Below, piece by piece: positions 1 through 6,108 of a stretch of DNA of 6,108 nt (positions are counted from its first letter, which is position 1; each line of letters begins with the position of its first letter). A program made the position numbers and the translations under genes. This DNA comes from CAZIVE01 sp964542435 (lineage in GTDB: Bacteria > Bacteroidota > Bacteroidia > Bacteroidales > Tannerellaceae): contig CAZIVE010000152.1 in assembly GCA_964542435.1 (NCBI GenBank), forward strand, positions 1-6,108. Reading direction: 5' to 3'. The notes beneath the pieces were generated by a model. That model worked only from the letters and a program-made list of their open reading frames with translations, had not been told where the DNA came from and ran no database searches.

Positions 1-1208
1 GAGTTACTCATGACGAACGAGGCATGTCCTGTGGCGCATCCGAGATTGACCAGACGGCCTTCGGCGAGCAGGAAGATGGAATGTCCATCAGGGAAGGTGA
101 ACTTATCCACCTGCGGTTTGATGTTAAGACGACGGATTCCAGGGAATTTTTCCAGATCATCCACACAGATCTCATTGTCAAAGTGACCGATATTGCAGAC
201 AATGGCCTGATCTTTCATCTGCTTCATGTGATTAATGGTGATTATATCACAGTTGCCGGTGCAGGTCACAAAGATGTTACCCTCTTTGACAGCCTCTTCC
301 ATCGTCGTCACTTCAAAGCCTTCCATGGCTGCTTGAAGTGCACAAATAGGATCGATTTCCGTAACAAGGACGCGAGCTCCATAAGAACGCATCGAATGAG
401 AACAGCCTTTCCCAACTTCGCCGTATCCGGCAACGACGACCACCTTACCGGCGATCATTACATCCGTGGCACGTTTGATGCCATCAGCCAAAGACTCACG
501 GCAGCCATAGAGGTTGTCGAACTTCGACTTGGTCACTGAATCGTTGACGTTGATTGCTGGGATCAATAGTTCGCCGCGTTCCATCATCTGATAAAGACGG
601 TGAACGCCTGTTGTCGTCTCTTCGGAAACGCCACGGAGATTCTTTACGATACGGTGCCAACGCTGCGGATCTTCTTTCAAGACGCGTGCCAATGTATCAA
701 GGATGCACTGTTCTTCATGATTGCTCCCTTTTCGATGAATGGTCGTAGGATCTTCTTCGGCACGATAGCCCATGTGAACGAGCAGCGAAGCATCGCCGCC
801 GTCATCGACAATCATATCGGGACCTTTTCCATCAGGGAAACGAAGTGCCATCTCCGTGCACCACCAATATTCCTCAAGTGATTCACCTTTCCAGGCAAAG
901 ACAGGTACACCATCAGCAGCGATGGCAGCCGCGGCATGATCCTGTGTAGAGAATATATTGCAACTGGCCCATCTGACATCTGCTCCAAGTTTGAGCAGCG
1001 TTTCGATCAGAACAGCCGTTTGGATAGTCATGTGAAGCGATCCGGTAATGTGCGCACCTTTGAGCGGTTTCGAATCGCCATATTTCTTGCGAAGTGCCAT
1101 CAGTCCGGGCATTTCATGTTCGGAAATTTCGATTTCTTTGCGACCGAACTCAACCAGATTCATGTCTGCCACTTTGAAGGGCAGATCCTTTGATAATTCC
1201 TGAGTCAT
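1..1208 (-). CDS. ahcY: Adenosylhomocysteinase (S-adenosyl-L-homocysteine hydrolase), C-terminus cut by window edge
   Basis: Cytosolic NAD-dependent enzyme that splits S-adenosylhomocysteine into adenosine and homocysteine, clearing the product inhibitor of methyltransferases. Reading the minus strand from the ATG at 1208 gives 402 full codons without a stop, open at the left edge; about 70 C-terminal residues are missing compared with the usual bacterial length near 470. Visible motifs are the substrate-domain stretch NIFSTQDHAAAAIA (about 84-97), DDGGD (135-139), SEETTTGVH (195-203), VNDSVTKSKFDNLYG (221-235) with the expected catalytic K227, D231 and N232, the NAD-binding GYGEVGKG (261-268), EIDP (284-287), and GRLVNLGCATGH (384-395). 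An extra segment of about 40 residues near 155-192, absent from the human enzyme, marks the bacterial long form. The start is supported by an in-frame stop at 1227-1229 and by alignment of the N-terminus (LPFKVADM) with the family. One oddity is Ala instead of the usual Pro after GH at 394-395. Confidence 0.97.
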   Translation of the reverse strand, partial: MTQELSKDLPFKVADMNLVEFGRKEIEISEHEMPGLMALRKKYGDSKPLKGAHITGSLHMTIQTAVLIETLLKLGADVRWASCNIFSTQDHAAAAIAADGVPVFAWKGESLEEYWWCTEMALRFPDGKGPDMIVDDGGDASLLVHMGYRAEEDPTTIHRKGSNHEEQCILDTLARVLKEDPQRWHRIVKNLRGVSEETTTGVHRLYQMMERGELLIPAINVNDSVTKSKFDNLYGCRESLADGIKRATDVMIAGKVVVVAGYGEVGKGCSHSMRSYGARVLVTEIDPICALQAAMEGFEVTTMEEAVKEGNIFVTCTGNCDIITINHMKQMKDQAIVCNIGHFDNEICVDDLEKFPGIRRLNIKPQVDKFTFPDGHSIFLLAEGRLVNLGCATGHASFVMSN

Positions 1209-1242
1209 ATCAGTTAACCTAAAATATTATTATTGTTTGCTG

Positions 1243-1250
1243 CAAAGTTA
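1243..1250 (-). promoter_or_regulatory. Candidate Bacteroidetes-type -7 promoter element for ahcY
   Basis: On the minus strand this site reads TAACTTTG, a full match to the Bacteroidetes -7 consensus TAnnTTTG. It lies in the 57-base gap between the kinase-like gene and ahcY, 34 bases before the ahcY ATG, and would give a leader of roughly 25-30 bases. I see no good TTTG at the expected -33 spacing. It suggests ahcY can be transcribed separately from the upstream kinase gene. The leader is AT-rich with no Shine-Dalgarno, as is normal in this phylum. Confidence 0.55.
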
Positions 1251-1265
1251 CGTATAATAGCTGAA

Positions 1266-2933
1266 TTAATATTTGAAATTGCTTCCGCCAAGAAACTCGC
1301 GCAGCAAAGAGGTGCCGGAAAGTTGCTCAATAGGAAGATAATTGAAGTAACGAAGGAAACGCAGCAATCGATAGGCCTCGGCATTGGCCTTATGACTTTC
1401 GGGGACCTGCATCAGAATAGGCTCGGCAAACTTACGGAGCGCAGCAAGCTCATATAGCATGGCGCTGTTGAACATTGCATTGGCATTTTCCTGATATGGA
1501 AAGATCCATTTGTCCTCGCCACGGCGCACACTCGGCCAGCGGTTGATGGTGTCTTCAGCTGAATAGCCGCGATACTGATAGTCACGAACGATACGGCGAA
1601 TGATACGGTTGTCGCTCGTTGGAATCCAATTGTGATTATCCAAAGAGATGGCGGTCAGAACAGAGACATAGACACGATATTTGTAGCTTTCCTCGATGTA
1701 AGCTGTCAGCTCGGGATTCAAACCATGGATACCTTCGATGACAAGAACAGAATTCTTCTGCATCTTCAGTTTATTACCATTGTATACCCGCGTTCCTTTC
1801 GCGAAATCGAAGGAAGGAAGACTGATTTCCTCACCATTAAGCAGTTTCTTCAGATCGTTGTTGAGAGAAGGAAGATCGAGAGCATAAAGCGATTCGAAAT
1901 CAAACTCGCCCTTCTCGTCTTTCGGTGTTGCGTCGCGATCAACGAAATAATCATCCAAAGAGATGCCGACAGGAATCAGCTGATTGGTGTAAAGCTGTAC
2001 CTGCAGACGTTTGCGGAACGTGGTCTTCCCGCTTGAGGATGGTCCTGAGATCAAGACGACTCTCACGCCGTCGTTGTAGCGGCGAGCAATATCTTCGGCA
2101 ATCTTGGCAACTTGTTTTTCCTGCAAAGCTTCGGATACCAGGACTACATCCTGATATTGACCATTCTGAATGGCCAGATTCAGATCGCCCACATTCTCCA
2201 TGCCGAGCAGACGCTGCAGAGAAAGATGTTCCTTGTAAGCCATATACATCTTCTTCTGGTTGATGACCGGTTCGATCTGCGAAGGATCGGCTTTCTGCGG
2301 GACGCGCAGCAGCAATCCATCTTCATACGGAATAATATCAAACATCTTGATATAACCGGTGGAAGGCGTCAGGCAGCCGTAGAAATAATCAATATATCCG
2401 TCGAGATCATAATAAGAGGTGTAGGTCATGCCTGACGTTTCGATCAGACGGGCTTTATCTTCCATGCCGCGTTTGCGGAACAGTTCGATGGCATTCTCCG
2501 TTCTCACGTTGTGGAGATGGAAAGGAAGATCTGCTTCGACCAGTTCATGCATCCTCTTCTGAATGCGTGCCAACAACTCTTCGGTAACCGGTCCGTCATT
2601 GCGAATGGCACAATAGTAGCCTTTTGAGACGGGATGTTCCAAATAGAGCGAAGCGTGGGGATCGATATCATAGACTGCCTTCGCAAGGATGAAACAGAGC
2701 GACCGAACATAGGTGCGCAATCCGGACGACTGCGTATAATCGATGTATTCAAGATCTTTAGGCATCCAGCAACGGAATGTAAGACCTTCTGTCTTGTTGT
2801 TTACCTGGCAGTTCATCGGGGTATGAGCAAGCGGTGCGCCTAAGAGATTATATATATAAAGGAGAGAAGAGCCGATCGGCACGTCCTTATAGACGTTATT
2901 GTTTTTGCAATAAATTCGAATTGTTTCTGTCAT
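1266..2933 (-). CDS. TGS-SAD-P-loop kinase fusion, uridine kinase-related (nucleoside kinase family), substrate uncertain
   Basis: This cytosolic 555-residue protein has three parts. Residues about 1-60 resemble a TGS domain. Residues about 60-240 resemble the second-additional (editing) domain of threonyl-tRNA synthetase, ending in PSTGYIKMFDII (190-201). Residues about 290-555 form a PRK/uridine-kinase-type P-loop kinase. The kinase shows a Walker A GPSSSGKTT (297-305), SLDDYF (325-330), the strand motif VIEGIHG (398-404) and a lid RRIVRDYQYRG (446-456), so ATP-dependent phosphoryl transfer is well supported. Such fusions are commonly annotated as uridine kinase, at about this length. By eye, the editing-domain metal/catalytic residues and several base- and ribose-binding residues of true uridine-cytidine kinases are replaced, so I do not assign the udk symbol. 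The start at 2933 is fixed by two in-frame stops just upstream (2937-2942). ahcY follows on the same strand after 57 bases. Confidence 0.93.
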   Translation of the reverse strand: MTETIRIYCKNNNVYKDVPIGSSLLYIYNLLGAPLAHTPMNCQVNNKTEGLTFRCWMPKDLEYIDYTQSSGLRTYVRSLCFILAKAVYDIDPHASLYLEHPVSKGYYCAIRNDGPVTEELLARIQKRMHELVEADLPFHLHNVRTENAIELFRKRGMEDKARLIETSGMTYTSYYDLDGYIDYFYGCLTPSTGYIKMFDIIPYEDGLLLRVPQKADPSQIEPVINQKKMYMAYKEHLSLQRLLGMENVGDLNLAIQNGQYQDVVLVSEALQEKQVAKIAEDIARRYNDGVRVVLISGPSSSGKTTFRKRLQVQLYTNQLIPVGISLDDYFVDRDATPKDEKGEFDFESLYALDLPSLNNDLKKLLNGEEISLPSFDFAKGTRVYNGNKLKMQKNSVLVIEGIHGLNPELTAYIEESYKYRVYVSVLTAISLDNHNWIPTSDNRIIRRIVRDYQYRGYSAEDTINRWPSVRRGEDKWIFPYQENANAMFNSAMLYELAALRKFAEPILMQVPESHKANAEAYRLLRFLRYFNYLPIEQLSGTSLLREFLGGSNFKY

Positions 2934-2949
2934 ATTTTATTATTTTTTG

Positions 2950-2957
2950 TAATTTCG
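2950..2957 (+). promoter_or_regulatory. Candidate -7 promoter element for the phosphate transporter operon
   Basis: The plus strand reads TAATTTCG followed by CC, one mismatch from TAnnTTTG, 52 bases before the ATG at 3010. It would place the transcript start near 2964 and a leader of about 45 bases. No clear -33 TTTG is seen at the usual spacing, and I see no known phosphate-responsive operator. It lies within a few bases of the opposing candidate element at 2963-2970. Confidence 0.35.
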
Positions 2958-2962
2958 CCTCG

Positions 2963-2970
2963 TAAAGTTA
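2963..2970 (-). promoter_or_regulatory. Candidate -7 promoter element for the kinase-like gene
   Basis: On the minus strand this reads TAACTTTA, one mismatch from the Bacteroidetes TAnnTTTG element, 29 bases before the ATG at 2933. The -33 region shows no convincing TTTG at standard spacing. The element sits in the 76-base AT-rich gap between the two divergent genes. Support comes from position and partial consensus only. Confidence 0.4.
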
Positions 2971-3009
2971 TAAATATTAATCGGAATAATATCCTCAACA
3001 CACTGATAA

Positions 3010-4701
3010 ATGGACTATTCATTTTGGGATTTCCTCCGACTGATAGGCTCATTAGGCCTCTTCCTCTATGGTATGAAGGTCATGAGCGAAGGATTGCAGA
3101 AATTCGCCGGAGACAGGATGCGCAAGATTCTCACGGCGATGACTACCAACAGGCTCACAGGCGTTCTTACCGGTGTCTTGATCACTGCACTCATTCAGTC
3201 TTCATCCGCAACGACCGTCATGGTTGTAAGTTTTGTCAACGCCGGTCTTCTTACCTTAACCCAGTCCATCGGTGTCATCATGGGTGCGAATATCGGTACG
3301 ACCGTCACCGCATGGTTGATTTCCGCCCTCGGATTCAAAGTTGATATTTCCACCTTCACTTTACCTATTCTGGCCTTTGCCATTCCTCTATTCTTCTCCA
3401 GTAAAAGTTCACGGAAGTCTTTAGGTGAGTTTATCTTCGGTTTCGCATTCCTGTTCATGGGCTTGCAAAGCCTGAAGGAAAGTGCGCCGGATCTGGGAGC
3501 CAATCCTGACATGCTGGCATTCGTGCAGAACTATACAGGAATGGGATATGTCTCTATCCTACTCTTCCTTTTGATCGGTACGATTCTGACCATGATTGTT
3601 CAGGCTTCGTCGGCAACAATGGCAATCACACTAATCATGTGCGCCAACGGATGGATCGATTATCATCTGGGCGTTGCATTGGTTATGGGCGAGAATATCG
3701 GTACAACCATCACGGCCAATCTGGCTGCTCTCACGGGCAATACGCAATCCAAGCGAGCCGCATTGGCCCACTTCTTCTTCAACGTATTCGGCGTATGCTG
3801 GGTTCTGGTGCTATTCTATCCTTTCACGGACGGTGTGGCATGGTTTGTCGATCATGTAATGAAAGTGACCGATCCGGCTGTTTCTGTTTCCTTCAAATTG
3901 TCTGCCTTCCATACTGCATTCAACGTTTGCAACACCGGCATCATGATCTGGCTTGTCAAATTCATTGAGAAGACCGTTTGTGCTGTAATTAAACCGAGGA
4001 AAGACGAGGAAGAGGAGGAATACCGTCTAAGCTATATCACCGGCGGTATGCTTTCCACATCTGAACTTTCCATCATGCAGGCGCAGAAAGAGATCACGCT
4101 CTTCGGCGACCGCATCACACGTATGTTCAGCATGGTAAAAGATCTGCTTTACGAAAAGAACGACGAGGCATTCCTGAAGACCTACAATCGAATCGATAAA
4201 TACGAAAATATCAGCGACCGCATGGAAGTGGAGATCGCCAACTATTTGACAAAGGTTTCCGAAGGACGACTCAGTGCAGAGAGCAAGAGCGAGATCCAGG
4301 TGATGCTGCGTACGGTTTCCGAGATCGAGAGTATCGGTGATTCATGCAACAATCTGGCACGAAGCATCAAACGCAAGAACGAGAACAAATCGGAGTTCAC
4401 ACAGGAGCAGTATCATCATCTCGATTATATGTTCGAACTAGTGACGGCGGCTCTCAACCGTATGGATGAGATTCTCAACAAGACGACGCTGGTGCACGAT
4501 GACATCAATCCTTCATACAACCTAGAGAACGAAATCAACAACTACCGCAATCAGCTCAAGAGCCGTAACATTGAGGACATCAACAATAAACTTTACCAAT
4601 ACCAGGACGGCGTTTATTATATGGATATGATCAGCGAGAGCGAGAAACTCGGAGACTACATTCTGAATGTCGTTCAGGCTGTCATCGAGAAAAAGATATG
4701 A
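3010..4701 (+). CDS. Na+/phosphate cotransporter family protein with C-terminal PhoU-like domain
   Basis: A 563-residue inner-membrane protein of the NptA/YjbB-type Na/Pi-cotransporter family, expected to move inorganic phosphate coupled to sodium. The direction (uptake or export) cannot be read from the sequence. The N-terminal half (about 5-320) is strongly hydrophobic with roughly eight or nine membrane segments and holds the family's inverted repeat: QSSSATT (63-69) with MGANIGTT (91-98), and QASSATM (198-204) with MGENIGTT (226-233). An acidic linker (DEEEEE, 332-337) leads to a soluble helical PhoU-like region (about 355-560) with repeated E/D-rich helices such as SEIESIGDSCNNLA (437-450) and SESEKLGDYI (542-551), the usual metal-binding pattern of PhoU. 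Length and order match the family. The start is fixed by an in-frame TAA directly before the ATG (3007-3009). The gene overlaps the next by ATGA, so the two are probably cotranscribed and translationally coupled. Confidence 0.95.
   Translation: MDYSFWDFLRLIGSLGLFLYGMKVMSEGLQKFAGDRMRKILTAMTTNRLTGVLTGVLITALIQSSSATTVMVVSFVNAGLLTLTQSIGVIMGANIGTTVTAWLISALGFKVDISTFTLPILAFAIPLFFSSKSSRKSLGEFIFGFAFLFMGLQSLKESAPDLGANPDMLAFVQNYTGMGYVSILLFLLIGTILTMIVQASSATMAITLIMCANGWIDYHLGVALVMGENIGTTITANLAALTGNTQSKRAALAHFFFNVFGVCWVLVLFYPFTDGVAWFVDHVMKVTDPAVSVSFKLSAFHTAFNVCNTGIMIWLVKFIEKTVCAVIKPRKDEEEEEYRLSYITGGMLSTSELSIMQAQKEITLFGDRITRMFSMVKDLLYEKNDEAFLKTYNRIDKYENISDRMEVEIANYLTKVSEGRLSAESKSEIQVMLRTVSEIESIGDSCNNLARSIKRKNENKSEFTQEQYHHLDYMFELVTAALNRMDEILNKTTLVHDDINPSYNLENEINNYRNQLKSRNIEDINNKLYQYQDGVYYMDMISESEKLGDYILNVVQAVIEKKI
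4698..4701 (+). other. ATGA stop/start overlap (translational coupling site)
   Basis: The start ATG (4698-4700) of the S41 peptidase overlaps the TGA stop (4699-4701) of the phosphate transporter. A second ATG follows at once (4701-4703). This arrangement is typical of terminating ribosomes re-initiating, and it places both genes on one mRNA. No strong Shine-Dalgarno is present; the upstream GAGAAAAAGAT is only purine-rich. Confidence 0.8.
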
Positions 4702-6089
4702 TGAAGAGATTCTTTCTGGCTGCTTTGGCCGTCATTTCGTTGTTTTCCTGCGGGAAAGATGAAAAGATTCCCGACAATCCCACGACCAATGATGTGAACG
4801 TCTGGGTCGAAAAAACCTTGCGCCAGGATTATCTCTACTATACGGACATGCCCGAGAAGAGTTCGCTTGACTTCTCCAAAGATCCAAGCGCTTTCTTTAG
4901 TGCGTTGCTCTCCTCTAAAGACGGCAAAGATTTAGACGGTTCGCACTACTATTATTCTACGCTGAAGAAAAAAACGGCCACCAAATCCATCGATGCAGAC
5001 AATTCCTACGGCTATGAATTTGCTATTTACAAGATCAACAGCTCGACAACGGACATTGCGGCCCTCGTTCTTTATGTTCTTCCCAACTCTCCTGCGGCTG
5101 AAGCCGGATTGCAACGCGGCGATTGGGTAATGACCGCCGGAGGAACGCAGATCACGACGTCAAACTATTCCACCTTGCTGAAGTCAGGATCGGCTACAAC
5201 GCTCGGTCTGTATAAATATAGCACAAGCGAGAAGACACTGGTGAAAGATCGCATCATCCCGATCGCTGCCTCTCGAATCGTGGAAGATACGCCATTTCTT
5301 TGCGATACGATCTACCAGATCGGCGGGAAAAAGATCGCCTATCTTTTCTATAACCATTTCATGACAGGTCCGGACAATGCCGATGAAACCTATAACACGC
5401 GACTGAAGCAGATCTTTACGAATTACAAAAGCGAGGGTGTCACCGATTTTGTGCTTGACATGCGCTACAACGGCGGCGGCCGCGTCAAATCGTCTCAGCT
5501 CATGGCTTCGCTGCTGGCACCGAGTTCGGCGTTCGGCAATACCTTCTGCTACCTCGTTTACAACGACAAGAATCAGAAAAACAACTCCACTGAGAAGTTC
5601 GAGAGCGCATCGTCGGTCAAATCCGCAAATCTGCAGCTCACACATTACTATTTCATCGTCACATCGTCCACAGCCTCGTCGTCGGAACTGGTCATCAACA
5701 GTTTGATTCCCTATCTCGGCCGCAGCAATATGACGTTGATAGGCACGCAGACCTTCGGAAAAGTAGTCGGCGCCAGCGTGTATGATTATTCGGACACCTA
5801 CGGTTACATTCTCTCGCCCATCGCCTTCTACATCTACAATGCAGAGCACAAAGCCGACTATGCCGACGGGTTCACGCCCGACATCATCCGCAACGAACTG
5901 GTGCTTTCAAGCCACGGTTTCTATCCGCTCGGCGACACGCGCGACTACCTGCTCGACGCGGCGCTTTCCGCCATCACCGGTCAAGCTTCGCTTTACGGCC
6001 GCAGCACGCTCCGCAAAGCATCGTCTTCAATGAAGCTCCTCGGAACCTCGTTAGACAACGAAGAAAAAGAAGCCACCATAGAAAAATAG
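4698..6089 (+). CDS. S41 family (C-terminal processing-type) peptidase, PDZ-containing lipoprotein
   Basis: A 463-residue predicted lipoprotein serine protease. Residues 1-17 form a short signal peptide (K3, R4, hydrophobic core) ending in a lipobox LFSC, with the lipidated Cys at 18. The next residues, GKDE, resemble the K-(D/E)2 surface-export signal described in Bacteroidetes, so it may be displayed on the cell surface. A family-typical N-terminal region (about 33-90) precedes a PDZ-like domain (about 105-185, with AGLQRGDWV at 136-144). The S41 core follows (about 210-400): VLDMRYNGGG (252-261), STASSSE (324-330) with the expected nucleophile S327, and QTFGKVVG (351-358) with the general base K355. 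The Ser/Lys dyad is therefore intact. The substrate is unknown. The ATG at 4698 overlaps the TGA of the transporter gene; a second ATG at 4701 is an equally possible start and would remove one Met. GC content rises clearly in the last 600 bases. Confidence 0.94.
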   Translation: MMKRFFLAALAVISLFSCGKDEKIPDNPTTNDVNVWVEKTLRQDYLYYTDMPEKSSLDFSKDPSAFFSALLSSKDGKDLDGSHYYYSTLKKKTATKSIDADNSYGYEFAIYKINSSTTDIAALVLYVLPNSPAAEAGLQRGDWVMTAGGTQITTSNYSTLLKSGSATTLGLYKYSTSEKTLVKDRIIPIAASRIVEDTPFLCDTIYQIGGKKIAYLFYNHFMTGPDNADETYNTRLKQIFTNYKSEGVTDFVLDMRYNGGGRVKSSQLMASLLAPSSAFGNTFCYLVYNDKNQKNNSTEKFESASSVKSANLQLTHYYFIVTSSTASSSELVINSLIPYLGRSNMTLIGTQTFGKVVGASVYDYSDTYGYILSPIAFYIYNAEHKADYADGFTPDIIRNELVLSSHGFYPLGDTRDYLLDAALSAITGQASLYGRSTLRKASSSMKLLGTSLDNEEKEATIEK

Positions 6090-6108
6090 TTCCCAAAAGA
6101 GGGACCGT

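Noticed and set aside
24..539. Plus-strand open frame of 171 codons at the left end
   Set aside because: It lies wholly antisense to ahcY, whose protein is strongly conserved along the entire stretch. The antisense translation resembles no family I know.
1209..1265. Possible terminator or riboswitch (for example an SAH-responsive element) before ahcY
   Set aside because: The gap is 57 bases, AT-rich, with no stable hairpin or conserved riboswitch core. It is too short once the promoter element is placed.
1632..2435. Overlapping plus-strand open frames of about 107-134 codons
   Set aside because: They are shadows of the kinase gene, which carries recognisable motifs in the opposite strand.
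5184..5849. Minus-strand open frame of 221 codons
   Set aside because: It is antisense to the S41 catalytic core, in the GC-rich part of the gene where antisense stops are rare. There is no promoter and the product is low-complexity and Cys/Arg-rich.
6090..6108. Possible terminator hairpin (TCCC, six-base loop, GGGA) after the protease stop
   Set aside because: The visible stem is only four base pairs and the window ends before any T-run, so it cannot be called.

Overview
The window looks like an ordinary chromosomal stretch from a member of the Bacteroidetes, most likely the order Bacteroidales (Prevotella/Porphyromonas/Bacteroides-like). The reasons are: an AT-rich upstream region carrying the TAnnTTTG type of -7 promoter element, no clear Shine-Dalgarno sequences, a long-form bacterial SAH hydrolase, a TGS/SAD/P-loop kinase fusion of the kind found in this group, and an S41 lipoprotein with a Bacteroidetes-type surface-export signal. 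The genus is not determined. GC is moderate, and visibly higher in the last third of the final gene.

Layout. Positions 1-1208 (minus) hold most of ahcY, cut by the left window edge so that its C-terminal tail is missing. A 57-base gap with a good promoter -7 element follows. Positions 1266-2933 (minus) hold a 555-residue TGS-SAD-kinase protein related to uridine kinase. A 76-base AT-rich divergent region carries candidate promoters for both directions. Positions 3010-4701 (plus) hold a Na+/phosphate cotransporter-family protein with a C-terminal PhoU-like domain. Overlapping it by four bases, positions 4698-6089 (plus) hold a lipoprotein S41 peptidase with a PDZ-like domain. The last 19 bases are the start of an intergenic region.

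How the genes fit together. There are two divergent transcription units. The minus unit joins a nucleoside-kinase-like enzyme to SAH hydrolase, which releases adenosine and homocysteine; a link through adenosine salvage is possible but is only inference, and ahcY appears to have its own promoter. The plus unit is a translationally coupled pair, a phosphate transporter and a secreted or surface protease, with no obvious biochemical link. I found no mobile elements, CRISPR arrays, RNA genes or clear new system. The most interesting item is the kinase fusion: the canonical metal-ligand positions of its tRNA-editing-type domain and several nucleobase- and ribose-contacting positions of its kinase domain appear to be replaced, so the usual 'uridine kinase' label is doubtful.
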